From a bacterium (GTDB taxonomy: Bacteria; SZUA-79; Acidulodesulfobacterales; Acidulodesulfobacteraceae): a stretch of 64,000 nucleotides of DNA. Where the stretch lies: the NCBI GenBank assembly GCA_021818985.1, contig JAKASO010000007.1:1-64000 (forward strand). The letters are read 5' to 3'. The translations under genes were made by a program, and so were the position numbers. Every line of letters begins with the position of its first letter. The first letter of the stretch is position 1. The notes under the pieces were generated by a model. The model was not told the origin of the DNA, searched no databases, and saw only the letters and a list, made by a program, of their open reading frames with translations. Shown here one piece after another: positions 44,233 through 54,522 of this stretch.

Positions 44233-45634
44233 CTTAACGATTGACGATCTGTTATATTTTACTGGAGGCAAATCTGTCCTTGCCGGCGAAAGTATGGTTT
44301 TTAATGAGATATTTACCAATTCCAGGGATGAATTTTCCGCATACAGTATTTTTGTCGCCTTTAAAGGAAAAAGATATAACGGTGAAAATTTTGTCGGCGA
44401 TGTGTTTAAAAAAGGCGCTTCCTGCGCTTTGGTATCGTGGGATTTTCTTGAAAAACACAATCTCTCTGAATATAAAGGCAAAACCATAATTGCCGTCAAC
44501 GATACGATCACGGCATATGGAAAAATTGCGGGCAAATATTTGGGTTTTTTTGGATTAAAAAAGAAAATTGCGATAACCGGTTCTACCGGAAAGACAACTA
44601 CCAAAGAGATAGCGTATAAAATCTTTAGGGATAATTTCGGCGAAGGCGCGGTTTTGAAGAACGAATATAATTTTAATAACCTTATCGGCGTTCCAAAAAC
44701 CATCCTTGGTTTAAATAAAAAGCATGAATTTATGATCTTAGAAATTGGAACGAACATTAAGGGGGAAATACATGATTTATCCGATATAATAAAACCCGAT
44801 ATCACTGCAATAGTTAATATCGGAAAATCGCACCTGCAGGAATTTAAGACCATGGAAGCTGTACTCGAAGAGAAATTCTCCGCAATTTATAGCATGAAGA
44901 ACGGTTCTTTTTTTATACTTAACGGCGACGATCCCCTTCTGTCAAAAAAATATGACTCCGTAAATGGCATAAATTTTCTGTCTTTCGGCATTAATAACTT
45001 AAATAACACCGATATTAAAGCAAAAGATATTGAATTTAAAGAAGGTGCTGCAAAATTTAATATAATTTTTAAAGAAAAAGAGTATACTATAAGGTTAAGC
45101 ATATCGGGGATACATTTTATATATGATGTTCTATGCGCGCTTTTGATAGGCTGGACATGCGGAATAGATATAGAAGCCGGCATTAATGCCATTAAAGATT
45201 TTAAACTCCCAAAAGGGAGAATGGAAATTGTAGCTTCCAATCCTGACGGTTCTGTAATAATTAACGATTCTTACAATTCAAATCCGGATTCGCTTAAAGC
45301 AGCTTTTGATTCAATCAGGCTTTCTTATCCAGACAAGAAAAAGATACTGGTTCTGGGGGATATGCTTGAACTGGGGGAATCTTCGGAAATAGAGCATTTT
45401 AATGCGGGAAGGGCTGCCGCAAAATTTGCCGATTATATTTTTTATATGGGAAACTACGGAAAATACCTGCTTGACGGTTTGGTTAAAGACGGATTCGACC
45501 GGAGTAAAGTTATTATGTGCCGGAACGGGGATTTTTTTAGAAAAAAGTTTTCCGAAGTAGATAAAAGAAATAGCGTAATTCTTATTAAAGGTTCAAGGGA
45601 TATGCAGATGGAAAAATATTTTGAGGAGAAATAA
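44216..45634 (+). CDS. murF: UDP-MurNAc-pentapeptide synthetase
   Basis: MurF joins D-Ala-D-Ala to the tripeptide precursor. It shows ITGSTGKTTTKEIAYKIF for ATP, EIGTNIKGEI, and NDSYNSNPDSLKAAFD, a MurF hallmark. The 472-residue length fits. It overlaps murE and is followed one base after its stop by the mraY start, so the block is translationally coupled. A 215-codon antisense frame across its 5' half is a shadow. Confidence 0.95.
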   Translation: MKLEFNLTIDDLLYFTGGKSVLAGESMVFNEIFTNSRDEFSAYSIFVAFKGKRYNGENFVGDVFKKGASCALVSWDFLEKHNLSEYKGKTIIAVNDTITAYGKIAGKYLGFFGLKKKIAITGSTGKTTTKEIAYKIFRDNFGEGAVLKNEYNFNNLIGVPKTILGLNKKHEFMILEIGTNIKGEIHDLSDIIKPDITAIVNIGKSHLQEFKTMEAVLEEKFSAIYSMKNGSFFILNGDDPLLSKKYDSVNGINFLSFGINNLNNTDIKAKDIEFKEGAAKFNIIFKEKEYTIRLSISGIHFIYDVLCALLIGWTCGIDIEAGINAIKDFKLPKGRMEIVASNPDGSVIINDSYNSNPDSLKAAFDSIRLSYPDKKKILVLGDMLELGESSEIEHFNAGRAAAKFADYIFYMGNYGKYLLDGLVKDGFDRSKVIMCRNGDFFRKKFSEVDKRNSVILIKGSRDMQMEKYFEEK

Positions 45635-45635
45635 T

Positions 45636-46688
45636 TTGATACTCTTACACGGTTTTTTTAAGTTTATTACTTTCAGAACGGCATATTCGTTAATTGTAGC
45701 ACTACTTTTAAGTATAGTGTTTGGAGAAGGCTTTATAAATATGCTTAAGAAATTTAAAATATCGCAGACGATCAGAAAAGACGGTCCGAAAACGCATATC
45801 GAGGATAAGAAAAATGTTCCCACAATGGGAGGGATATTGATACTATTTTCGGTCATTGTGCCTGTTATCCTGTTTACTAAATTAAATGATTTTTATGTAG
45901 ATGCAGGTTTATTTATACTTATATCGTTTGCATTTATAGGATTTATGGATGATTTTTTAAAACTTAAAAGGCAATCTTCCAACGGATTAAAAGGGAAATA
46001 TAAGTTTTTGCTCCAGAGTGTCTTTGCGCTTGTCGCATCTTTTGCCTTATATATGCATAACCCTTCTTTAAGTGTAGTAGTAATTCCATTAGTTAAAAAT
46101 TACTATCTTGATTTTGGGCCCTACTTTATTCTTTTTTCGGCATTTATTATAATTGGAACTTCAAACGCGGTAAATCTTACTGATGGGCTGGACGGGCTTG
46201 CAATAGGCATATTTGCAATAGCCATCGCTGCATATTTAATATTTTCATACGCAAGTTCAAATTTTAAATTTGCCGGTTATCTTTCTATCCCGTACATACG
46301 AAACATAGGAGAAATTACGGTTTTTTGCGGCGCCCTTCTGGGCGCGTCTATCGGTTTTTTGTGGTTTAATGCATATCCAGCATCTGTTTTTATGGGTGAT
46401 ACCGGCTCGCTGTCTATTGGAGGGATCCTCGGTTATATCGCTATCGTTTCAAAACAGGAGATACTCCTTATAGTCATTGGTTTCGTATTTGTAATAGAAG
46501 CCTTAAGCGTTATTTTTCAGGTAGGTTTTTATAAATTACGCAAAAAAAGGATCTTTAAGATGGCTCCTATCCATCACCATTTTGAGATGGAAGGCATATC
46601 GGAGCCGAAGATAATTATAAGGATGTGGATCATGTCCATGATATTGACGATATTTGCCCTTTCGACGTTGAAATTAAGGTTTTTTTAA
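45636..46688 (+). CDS. mraY: Phospho-MurNAc-pentapeptide translocase
   Basis: MraY makes lipid I on undecaprenyl phosphate. It has about ten membrane segments and the active-site motifs DDFLK, NAVNLTDGLDGLAIG and FMGDTGSL, with the histidine-rich APIHHHFE loop. The start is TTG at 45636 behind AGGAG, one base after the murF stop. An in-frame TTG at 45621 overlaps murF and lacks such a site. The product is 350 residues. Confidence 0.95.
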   Translation: MILLHGFFKFITFRTAYSLIVALLLSIVFGEGFINMLKKFKISQTIRKDGPKTHIEDKKNVPTMGGILILFSVIVPVILFTKLNDFYVDAGLFILISFAFIGFMDDFLKLKRQSSNGLKGKYKFLLQSVFALVASFALYMHNPSLSVVVIPLVKNYYLDFGPYFILFSAFIIIGTSNAVNLTDGLDGLAIGIFAIAIAAYLIFSYASSNFKFAGYLSIPYIRNIGEITVFCGALLGASIGFLWFNAYPASVFMGDTGSLSIGGILGYIAIVSKQEILLIVIGFVFVIEALSVIFQVGFYKLRKKRIFKMAPIHHHFEMEGISEPKIIIRMWIMSMILTIFALSTLKLRFF

Positions 46689-46700
46689 GATTTTTTAAGA
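46681..46700. repeat. 10-nt tandem duplication at the mraY stop
   Basis: TTTTTTAAGA is repeated exactly at 46681-46690 and 46691-46700. The first copy contains the mraY TAA stop. Confidence 0.55.
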
Positions 46701-46729
46701 AATAAAATATATATTTAAATTAAATAAAT

Positions 46730-48127
46730 ATGAAAAATACTTTGGTTGCGGGATATGGAAAAACGGGTCGGGCGGTAGTCGGCTTTTTGCTTAAGCTTAA
46801 AAATAAGGGTGATAAGGACCCCGGTAAAATATACGTTTTCGATGATCTTTTAAGCGGCAACAAAATAAATGAACTGAATAATAAAGATAGAGGATGCCCC
46901 GTATTTATAAACAATCTTAATTCATTTCTGAGCGAAGGCGATTTAGATATAGGCAGGTGTATTGTAAGTCCAGGTATTGCAAGGGATCACCGGCTTATCA
47001 CGGAATTAAGGCATCACTGCATTCCTGTTTACAGCGAAATAGAGTTTGCTTACGAAAGCCTTATAAGTCTGCGTAAAGATGTTAAGATACTTGCGATTAC
47101 AGGGACTAACGGAAAAACGACGACGGCATCACTTTGCGGGGCCGTGATGAAAAATGCCGGCGAAAATGTTTTTGTCGGTGGAAATATAGGCGTTCCTTTT
47201 ATTACAGGGGTTAACGACTACAGCAAGTTCATTCTTGAGATCTCAAGTTTTCAGCTTGAATGGACATACAAGTTTAACCCCGGTATAGCGGTTTTACTTA
47301 ATATTCAGGATGACCACTTAGACAGGTACGACAATTTTGACGAATACAGGCTTACTAAATATAAGCTTTTTAAAAACCAGAATTATAACGATGCAGCAAT
47401 CTTAAATTATGACGATCATAATGCGCGGATGCTAAAAGGTGTTATCGGTTCAAATACGATACTATTTGGATTTGATGAAAAAAAATGCAATGTTTATTAT
47501 AAAGAAGATATTATTTATTTAAAATTCAAAGACATTGCTGGTTTTGACCTTAAAATTTCTTTAAATAACGTAAAAAATAAGAAAAAATTTATAATATCGG
47601 ATATGATGGCCGCCGCTGCCGCCATGGGAATTTTGGGTATTTCACCGGAAATAATTGAAAAAACGTTCAATGAATACAAATTACTAAAGCACAGAGTTGA
47701 ATTTTCAGGCAGAATAGGCAACGTGGATTTTTACGACGACTCAAAAGCTACCAACCCGTCTGCGGTAATAAGCGCCTTAGAATCTTTTTCCGGTTCAGAT
47801 AAGGTCATACTGATATTGGGGGGAAAAGATAAAGGTTTTAATTATGAATGTCTTAAAGAACCGGTGAAAAAACATGTCAGGGCGTGCGTTCTGATGGGCG
47901 AGACCGCTGAGATGCTTTATCAAACCCTTAAAAATATGACGACTATAATAAAGGTAAAAGATATGCAAGAAGCGGTTGTCCAGTCTTTTGAACTTTCGGG
48001 AGGGAACGGCACGGTCATTCTTTCCCCCGCTTCTTCAAGTTTTGATATGTTTAAAGATTACGGTGAGAGGGGTAAAGTTTTTAAAAAATGCGTTGAAAAT
48101 TTGAGCCGGGCGGTAAATATAAGATGA
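46730..48127 (+). CDS. murD: UDP-MurNAc-alanine:D-glutamate ligase
   Basis: MurD adds D-glutamate to UDP-MurNAc-L-Ala. The N-terminal Rossmann part starts LVAGYGKTGRAVVGFL. The ATP site is AITGTNGKTTTASLCG, and later motifs are NIQDDHLDRY, HRVEF and DDSKATNPSA. The length of 465 residues is typical. The stop overlaps the ftsW start by four bases (ATGA). Confidence 0.95.
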   Translation: MKNTLVAGYGKTGRAVVGFLLKLKNKGDKDPGKIYVFDDLLSGNKINELNNKDRGCPVFINNLNSFLSEGDLDIGRCIVSPGIARDHRLITELRHHCIPVYSEIEFAYESLISLRKDVKILAITGTNGKTTTASLCGAVMKNAGENVFVGGNIGVPFITGVNDYSKFILEISSFQLEWTYKFNPGIAVLLNIQDDHLDRYDNFDEYRLTKYKLFKNQNYNDAAILNYDDHNARMLKGVIGSNTILFGFDEKKCNVYYKEDIIYLKFKDIAGFDLKISLNNVKNKKKFIISDMMAAAAAMGILGISPEIIEKTFNEYKLLKHRVEFSGRIGNVDFYDDSKATNPSAVISALESFSGSDKVILILGGKDKGFNYECLKEPVKKHVRACVLMGETAEMLYQTLKNMTTIIKVKDMQEAVVQSFELSGGNGTVILSPASSSFDMFKDYGERGKVFKKCVENLSRAVNIR

Positions 48128-49275
48128 ATTTAACAGGCAGTAAGGTGATTAATTACAGCAGGGGTTTTATAAAAAAATACGATACCGTTCTTTTCGTAAC
48201 GGTATGCTTGCTGATAGCATCAGGACTTGTAATGGTATATTCCACTAGCGCCATGGCATCTATAAACCTTTATGGCACAAGTTACCACTTTCTCATAAGG
48301 CAGATAGTTTATGCGGTTATATCCGTGGCATGTATGGTTTTTTTTATGAAGAACGATTATCATATTCTTAAATCTTATTATAAGCTTTTTCTATTTATTT
48401 CCATTTTCTTATTAATTTTAGTTTTTGTTCCTCACATAGGTTTAGCGGCAGGTGGTTCGAAAAGATGGATAAATTTAAAGGTGCTTACTATTGAGCCGTC
48501 CGAGTTTTTAAAGATAGCTTACGTTATATTTTTAGCGGCATTTTTGGAAAGAAAAAAGGATATGATAAGCAATAATAGTCACTCGCTTATATTTCTAAGC
48601 CCGCTTTTCCTTATGGGATTTTTAGACATTCTTCTTTTAAAAGAGCCCGATTTTGGAACTACGGCAATTCTTTTCTTTATGACTATGATAATGTTTTTTG
48701 TGGGCGGTATTTCCTTAGTTTATATTATGTCGATCATATTTTTGGGTTCTGCCGCCGCTTATGCACTTATTTTTACCGTAACATACCGAAGGGACAGAAT
48801 ACTTGCCTTTCTTCACCCGTTTCATGATAAGTCCGGTATAGGATTTCAGATCGTTCAATCAATATTTGCCTTTGCAAGGGGAGGCCTGTTTGGGGTTGGG
48901 CTCGGCAACGGAAAAGAAAAGCTTTTTTTTCTTCCGACGCCGTATTCTGATTTTATATTTTCGACGGTAGGGGAAGAACTTGGTTTTCTAGGGGTTATTT
49001 TCTTTATCGCGCTTTATTTAATTTTAGCTTATAGAGGGCTCAAGATCGCTCTTTCCGCACCCGATCTTTTTGGCACATACCTTGCTTTTGGCATGACCTT
49101 TCTTTTAGTGCTTAGTACTTTAATAAATATCGGCGTGGTAACGGATTTTTTGCCTACTAAAGGGCTTGCTTTGCCGTTTATGAGCTATGGAGGCAGCTCA
49201 CTGCTTGCTTCAGCCATAGCAGTGGGGATTTTACTCAACGTTTCCTCCCAGTCGGTAAAAGGGAAGCATTTTTAG
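48124..49275 (+). CDS. ftsW: Septal peptidoglycan glycosyltransferase FtsW
   Basis: FtsW is the SEDS-family glycan polymerase paired with FtsI. The 383-residue protein has about ten membrane segments and the SEDS motifs GSKRWI, PSEFLKIA, KEPDFGT and LPFMSYGGSSL. Its place between murD and murG separates it from RodA. Confidence 0.94.
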   Translation: MNLTGSKVINYSRGFIKKYDTVLFVTVCLLIASGLVMVYSTSAMASINLYGTSYHFLIRQIVYAVISVACMVFFMKNDYHILKSYYKLFLFISIFLLILVFVPHIGLAAGGSKRWINLKVLTIEPSEFLKIAYVIFLAAFLERKKDMISNNSHSLIFLSPLFLMGFLDILLLKEPDFGTTAILFFMTMIMFFVGGISLVYIMSIIFLGSAAAYALIFTVTYRRDRILAFLHPFHDKSGIGFQIVQSIFAFARGGLFGVGLGNGKEKLFFLPTPYSDFIFSTVGEELGFLGVIFFIALYLILAYRGLKIALSAPDLFGTYLAFGMTFLLVLSTLINIGVVTDFLPTKGLALPFMSYGGSSLLASAIAVGILLNVSSQSVKGKHF

Positions 49276-49277
49276 TT

Positions 49278-50366
49278 ATGAACATTGTGATTACGGGAGG
49301 CGGAACCGGCGGACATATGTTTCCCGGCATTGCCGTTGCCGAGAAATTAAAAGATGTCGAACCGGACTGTGGCATATATTTTATAGGGACAGTCAAAGGC
49401 ATCGAAAATAGACTTAAAGATGATTACGGTTTTAAATTTTATGCAATTTCTGCCAGCGGCTATTTAGGGAAAAATATTATGAATAAAATTAAGTCTGTTT
49501 TAAGTATTATCAGGGTAATTCCGCAGATAAGTAAGATATATTATGAAGTTAAGCCTGATTTTGTTCTTGGACTTGGGGGGTATGCGTCATTTATGCCGGT
49601 GCTTTTTGCAAAAATGAAAGGGATAAGGACGGGGGTCATGGAGCAGAATATCGAGCCGGGCCTCTCTAACAGAATACTTGGACTTCTTGGAATAATGATC
49701 TTTGCTTCGTATGACGAGACTAAAAAATTTTTCCGTTTTTCTGAATTCTTTGCTACCGGAAATCCCGTCCGTAAAAATATACTTGAAATGAAGGCGGCTG
49801 TGGCTGCGCCGGATACCGGTAAAAAAGAACTGTCCGTCTTTGTATTCGGCGGTTCGCAAGGGGCTTCTTCTTTAAATAAGGCTGTTATTGACATGATATA
49901 TTCCCTTAAAGACGATATAAAACAGAATTTAAACATATATCATCAAACAGGTGAAAAAGACTTCGAGTTCGTTAATAACTTTTATAGGAATTCCGGTGTT
50001 AAAGGGTATGAGGTCTTTAAATTTATTAAGAATATAGAAGATTATTACCGTAAAGCCGATATTATAATAGCAAGATCCGGTGCCGGTACATTATCGGAAC
50101 TGGCGGCATTAAAAAAGCCTGCCATACTTGTTCCTTATCCGTTTGCGGCAAAGGGTCATCAGATGAAAAATGCAATGTATTTATCAAAAAAAGGGTGTGC
50201 TTGCATTATTAAAGACAATGAAATTCTTGCACAGGAATTGCTTCAAACCGTAACAGAAATATTTTACGACAGAAGTTTATTAGCCGGCATGTTCAATAAC
50301 TTAAATGAGTTTGGCGTTAAAGATTCGGCTCTAGATATCGTTCATATAATTTTAAATAAAAAATAA
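49278..50366 (+). CDS. murG: UDP-GlcNAc:lipid I GlcNAc-transferase
   Basis: MurG converts lipid I to lipid II at the inner membrane face. The glycine-rich TGGGTGGHMFPGIAVAE opens the protein, GGSQGASSLN begins the second domain, and the nucleotide-sugar site ARSGAGTLSELAALKKPAILVP follows. The 362-residue length is normal. It starts two bases after ftsW ends. Confidence 0.96.
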   Translation: MNIVITGGGTGGHMFPGIAVAEKLKDVEPDCGIYFIGTVKGIENRLKDDYGFKFYAISASGYLGKNIMNKIKSVLSIIRVIPQISKIYYEVKPDFVLGLGGYASFMPVLFAKMKGIRTGVMEQNIEPGLSNRILGLLGIMIFASYDETKKFFRFSEFFATGNPVRKNILEMKAAVAAPDTGKKELSVFVFGGSQGASSLNKAVIDMIYSLKDDIKQNLNIYHQTGEKDFEFVNNFYRNSGVKGYEVFKFIKNIEDYYRKADIIIARSGAGTLSELAALKKPAILVPYPFAAKGHQMKNAMYLSKKGCACIIKDNEILAQELLQTVTEIFYDRSLLAGMFNNLNEFGVKDSALDIVHIILNKK

Positions 50367-50379
50367 ACAGGAGTATTCA

Positions 50380-51750
50380 ATGAAAAATGAGATCAAAAAG
50401 GTTCATTTGATCGGCATCGGCGGTTCAGGAATGAGCGGTATAGCCGAGGTCTTAATCAATCTTGGCTACGTGGTCAGCGGTTCGGATATAGAAACCAGCA
50501 AGACCATTGAAAAGATTAAATCTATGGGCGGAAAGGTTTACATAGGGCATAGTAAAAAGAATCTTGACGGCTGTGAGGTTGTGGTCTATTCGTCCGCTAT
50601 TAAAGATGACAATGCGGAACTTTTGGAAGCGAAGAACAGAAAACTGACAATTTTAAAGCGGGCAGAAATGCTCTCAGAACTTTTAGTTTTAAAAAAAGGC
50701 ATTGCAATTGCGGGTTCCCATGGGAAAACCACGACGACATCCATGATCTCGAACATTTTTGCCGCGGCCGGACTCGACCCGACTTTTGTGGTCGGCGGAA
50801 TGGTATTCGGCATTGGAATGCACTCCAAAGTGGGTAAGGGTGAATTTATGATTGTCGAAACCGATGAAAGCGACGGCTCCTTTTTGAAATTAAAACCGGA
50901 TTACTGCGTCGTTACCAATATAGACTATGAACATCTTAATTATTATGGGGGGATAGATAATTTAAAAACTGCATTTAAAGATTTTGTGAATAATATTTCC
51001 TTTGTGGGTTTTGCATCTTTATGTGGAGATAATCACATATTGAGAACGGTATTTCCGGAGCTTACTAAAAAATATTATACTTACGGTATAGAGCATGAAG
51101 CCGATTATTATGCTTTAAATATCGAGCTCGAAAAGGGATTCTCCCGGTTTGATGTTTATCGCAGAAAAAAACTGATAGGAAAATTCAGCTTGTCTATACC
51201 TGGAATACATAATATATATAATGCCCTTGCAGGGATAACGCTGGCATCCGAATTTGGCATAAATGTCAACTTTATCGCAGAGGCTTTAAGAGAATTTCAT
51301 GGCGTGGAAAGAAGATTCCAGATCAAAAAAGACGATGAAAAACTGATTATTATAGATGATTATGCGCATCATCCTATTGAAATAACCGCCACTCTAAAAG
51401 CCGCAAAAAACTGGAACAGGCAGATTATTGCGGTTTTTCAGCCCCATAGATACTCAAGGATGAAAAATCTAATAGATGAATTCTGCAATTCGCTGAAAAT
51501 AGCAGATACGGTCATAATAACGGATGTATTTCCCGCTGGAGAAATAATTATAGACTCCGCAACTTCGGCGGTGCTTAGCGAAAAGATGAAGCATGCGGGC
51601 TGCAAGAATATATATTATGTGCCGGATAAAAAAGATATTTCTTTTAATTTGAATAATATTTTAAAAGGTGGAGAAATGGTCATATTTTTGGGTGCCGGCG
51701 ATATAACCAAAAGCTGTGATGAATTTGTGCATTATAATTCATTAAAATAA
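50380..51750 (+). CDS. murC: UDP-MurNAc:L-alanine ligase
   Basis: MurC adds L-alanine to UDP-MurNAc. It has GIGGSGMSGIAEVL at the start, ATP site AGSHGKTTTTSMIS, ETDESDGSFL and the DDYAHHP motif. The 456-residue length is typical. A good AGGAG site precedes the ATG. Confidence 0.96.
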   Translation: MKNEIKKVHLIGIGGSGMSGIAEVLINLGYVVSGSDIETSKTIEKIKSMGGKVYIGHSKKNLDGCEVVVYSSAIKDDNAELLEAKNRKLTILKRAEMLSELLVLKKGIAIAGSHGKTTTTSMISNIFAAAGLDPTFVVGGMVFGIGMHSKVGKGEFMIVETDESDGSFLKLKPDYCVVTNIDYEHLNYYGGIDNLKTAFKDFVNNISFVGFASLCGDNHILRTVFPELTKKYYTYGIEHEADYYALNIELEKGFSRFDVYRRKKLIGKFSLSIPGIHNIYNALAGITLASEFGINVNFIAEALREFHGVERRFQIKKDDEKLIIIDDYAHHPIEITATLKAAKNWNRQIIAVFQPHRYSRMKNLIDEFCNSLKIADTVIITDVFPAGEIIIDSATSAVLSEKMKHAGCKNIYYVPDKKDISFNLNNILKGGEMVIFLGAGDITKSCDEFVHYNSLK

Positions 51751-51788
51751 AAACATGTTAATATTATTGATATTGATTAAAAATAAAA

Positions 51789-52703
51789 ATGTTGAATAAA
51801 GCTATGAAAAACAGGTTAAAGAATAACGGTATCCTCTTTATCGAAGATGAGCCGTTGAGTTTACATACCTCTATTAAAATAGGCGGAATATGTCCGGTGC
51901 TCGCTTTTCCAAAAAACGAGGACGAACTCGTATTGGCAATCAAACTGGCAAAAGAATATTACGGCGGCTATCACATAATAGGGAAAGGAACAAATGTTCT
52001 TTTTAAAGATGAAAAGATATCTATTCCGGTAATATCCTTAAAAAATAGCTTCCGCTCATTGGAGAAAGACGAGTTAAATCCATGTTTATTAGAGGTCGGA
52101 GCCGGTGTTCCATTATCAAGGCTTTTGAATTATGCGATAAGAAATAACTTTGAAGGCTGCGAGTTTGTTTACGGAATTCCGGGTACCGTGGGTGGGGCGG
52201 TAAAGATGAATGCAGGGTCGAAAGAAAGTGTTATGGAAAGGATTGTGGAAAGCGTTGACATTATTACCGCTGACGGTATTAAGCTTAATATTGCAAAAGA
52301 TAAACTTATATTTTCGTATAGAAATCTTGATATTTCAGGTATGGATAAAAATTATTTCATTATTGCGATAAAGATATTATTAAATCCGTCTTCTTCTCAA
52401 AAAATATTTGAAAACATCGAACTGTTCAAAAAAAGGAAACTTTCACAGCCGCTTAGGGAACGTTCGCTTGGCTGTATTTTTAAAAATCCAGGGGAGGACT
52501 GTTTTGCGGGAAAAATAATTGATGAAATGGGCTTTAAGGGAGTATCCAGCGGGGGCGCTTATATATCTAAAAAGCACGCTAATTTTATAGTGAATAAAGG
52601 TAATGCACGGGCAAGCGACATACTAAAATTAATCGAGATAATTCAGGAAACAGCATTGGTTCAGAAAAACATAGAGTTGAAAACAGAGATAAAAATTATT
52701 TAA
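51789..52703 (+). CDS. murB: UDP-N-acetylenolpyruvoylglucosamine reductase
   Basis: MurB is the NADPH- and FAD-dependent reductase that forms UDP-MurNAc. FAD motifs GKGTNVLFKD and YGIPGTVGGAVKMNAG are present, as is the FSYR segment. The proton-donor motif reads GCIFKNP, with Cys in place of the more common Ser. The terminal TEIKII holds the conserved Glu. The length of 304 residues fits the type II enzyme. Confidence 0.94.
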   Translation: MLNKAMKNRLKNNGILFIEDEPLSLHTSIKIGGICPVLAFPKNEDELVLAIKLAKEYYGGYHIIGKGTNVLFKDEKISIPVISLKNSFRSLEKDELNPCLLEVGAGVPLSRLLNYAIRNNFEGCEFVYGIPGTVGGAVKMNAGSKESVMERIVESVDIITADGIKLNIAKDKLIFSYRNLDISGMDKNYFIIAIKILLNPSSSQKIFENIELFKKRKLSQPLRERSLGCIFKNPGEDCFAGKIIDEMGFKGVSSGGAYISKKHANFIVNKGNARASDILKLIEIIQETALVQKNIELKTEIKII

Positions 52704-52751
52704 AATTATAAATATATTTATATTTATGTATTTATATGCACTTAAATTTAA

Positions 52752-53675
52752 ATGAAGGATAAATTAAAGAATCTAAAAATAGGTGTACTTATGGGCGGAA
52801 ACTCGGCAGAACGTGAGATCTCTTTAAAAACCGGAACCGCCGTTTTAAATTCCCTTCTAAAGACGGGTTATAACGCGAAAGGCCTTGATTTTGATGGGGA
52901 GTTTTTTTCGAACGTTAAAAAAATAGACCTGTGTTTTATTGCTCTTCACGGTACGTTTGGAGAGGACGGAAGAATTCAGGCTGCCCTTGAGGTTGCCGGT
53001 GTGCCATACACGGGTTCGGGCGTGAGCGCAAGCGCGATAGGAATGGATAAAATAATATCAAAGGTGCTGTTTACACATCATAACCTTAAAGTTCCGCCGT
53101 TTATTTCCTTTAAAGCTGGGGAATCCGAAGCGTCATTAAAGAGTAAAACCAAAGATTTTTCACCGCCTTATTTTGTTAAGCCTAATGCTCAGGGTTCCAG
53201 TATAGGCGCTTCAATCGTATATTCTGCCGGAAAAGAATTAGCCGCTGCATTAAATAACGCTTTGAATTATGACGATGAAGTATTGATAGAAAAATATATT
53301 AAGGGCAGGGAGATCCAGTTTGCGGTAATGTGGGGGAAGCCTTTGGGATGTGTTGAGGTGATGCCGGGAGATGCTTTTTATTCCTACGAAGCCAAATATA
53401 CTAAAGGAAAAACAAAATACGAACTTGAACCGTCTCTTACGGCACGGGAGTATAAAGCATGCGAACTGTCGTCGGTAACCGCCCATAACGTAATAAGATG
53501 CAAAGGCGTAACGAGGACAGATTTGATACTTGACGAAAATGGAAGTGTGTATGTTCTTGAGATCAATACGCTTCCCGGGCTGACCGAACTTAGCATCGTT
53601 CCGATGATAGCGCAGAAAAGAGGGATAAGTTTTGACAGTCTTATGGAAAATATTTTAGAAGATGCAATTATTTAG
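52752..53675 (+). CDS. ddl: D-alanine-D-alanine ligase
   Basis: Ddl makes the D-Ala-D-Ala dipeptide used by MurF. The ATP-grasp protein begins KIGVLMGGNSAEREISLKTG, has the P-loop-like KPNAQGSSIGASIV and ends with the metal-binding EINTLPGLTELSIVP. The 307-residue length is normal. It follows murB in the usual dcw order. Confidence 0.95.
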   Translation: MKDKLKNLKIGVLMGGNSAEREISLKTGTAVLNSLLKTGYNAKGLDFDGEFFSNVKKIDLCFIALHGTFGEDGRIQAALEVAGVPYTGSGVSASAIGMDKIISKVLFTHHNLKVPPFISFKAGESEASLKSKTKDFSPPYFVKPNAQGSSIGASIVYSAGKELAAALNNALNYDDEVLIEKYIKGREIQFAVMWGKPLGCVEVMPGDAFYSYEAKYTKGKTKYELEPSLTAREYKACELSSVTAHNVIRCKGVTRTDLILDENGSVYVLEINTLPGLTELSIVPMIAQKRGISFDSLMENILEDAII

Positions 53676-53687
53676 TAATTTATCGCA

Positions 53688-54494
53688 ATGAAGTTTTTTT
53701 TAAAAATTCTGTATTTGATAGGTGGAACGGCTGCAGGTGTGGTAATCGTATTATTCATTACCAATAATTACAACTATTATTTTTTTAAGAAAAAGATATT
53801 CAGGATGAGAAAGGTATCTGTCATTGGGAAAAATATCGGTAGAAAAGAGAAAATGACGGTTTTGAGGTTATCGGGATTATATTACGGAGAAAATTTATTA
53901 AGTATTAATTTAAAACGGGTTTCAAGATTGATAGCGGAAGATAAATGGTTTAAAGATATCACGGTTTATCGCAAATTTCCTGACAAAATAGGCATAATCT
54001 TAAAGAAAAGAAAAATTAAAGCGATATTAAATGCCGGCAGGTTATATTATATCAGCCGTGCCGGTTATGTAATCGGAAGGGCGGACAGACAAACAGGCTA
54101 CGATTATCCTGCTATAACCGGCATAAATGATTCGATGATATCTAAAAACATCGGAAAATACCTGATGTTACTTAAAAAGGCCCTGTATTTTTTAAAGATA
54201 AGCAAAGGCTCTGTTCTGACAAACAATATAGGCGAGCTTCATATACAAAAAGACGATGCTATCGTGGTATATACGAAAAAAGGCGATGAGATTAAATTTG
54301 GAGAGGGGAATTTCAGACAAAAATTTAAAACATTAAATAAACTACTTTACGAGATCAAAACAATAAACCTGAAATATAAACCTTATATAAATCTTGAATA
54401 CAAGAACGAAGCGGTAGTGGCGGTAAACCGGGGTTCGCGCGTTCTTCCGGCAAATTATAAAAAGATCCATATACTGCCGGATATATGGAAATAA
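53688..54494 (+). CDS. ftsQ: Cell division protein FtsQ
   Basis: FtsQ is a bitopic divisome protein that binds FtsL and FtsB. It has a membrane segment at about residues 5-24, then a POTRA domain (FRMRKVSVIGKNIGRKE through YRKFPDKIGIILKKRK) and the FtsQ beta domain. It is very basic. The length is 268 residues. Its position between ddl and ftsA supports the call. Confidence 0.9.
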   Translation: MKFFLKILYLIGGTAAGVVIVLFITNNYNYYFFKKKIFRMRKVSVIGKNIGRKEKMTVLRLSGLYYGENLLSINLKRVSRLIAEDKWFKDITVYRKFPDKIGIILKKRKIKAILNAGRLYYISRAGYVIGRADRQTGYDYPAITGINDSMISKNIGKYLMLLKKALYFLKISKGSVLTNNIGELHIQKDDAIVVYTKKGDEIKFGEGNFRQKFKTLNKLLYEIKTINLKYKPYINLEYKNEAVVAVNRGSRVLPANYKKIHILPDIWK

Positions 54495-54522
54495 TTTTTT
54501 AAAAATATAAACGGAGCTAAAC

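Noticed and set aside
44206-44853. 215-codon minus-strand frame antisense to murF
   Set aside because: It lies wholly opposite the well-conserved murF 5' half, lacks a ribosome binding site and has no recognisable domain.
49541-49936. 131-codon minus-strand frame inside murG
   Set aside because: It is opposite conserved murG motifs and so is a shadow.
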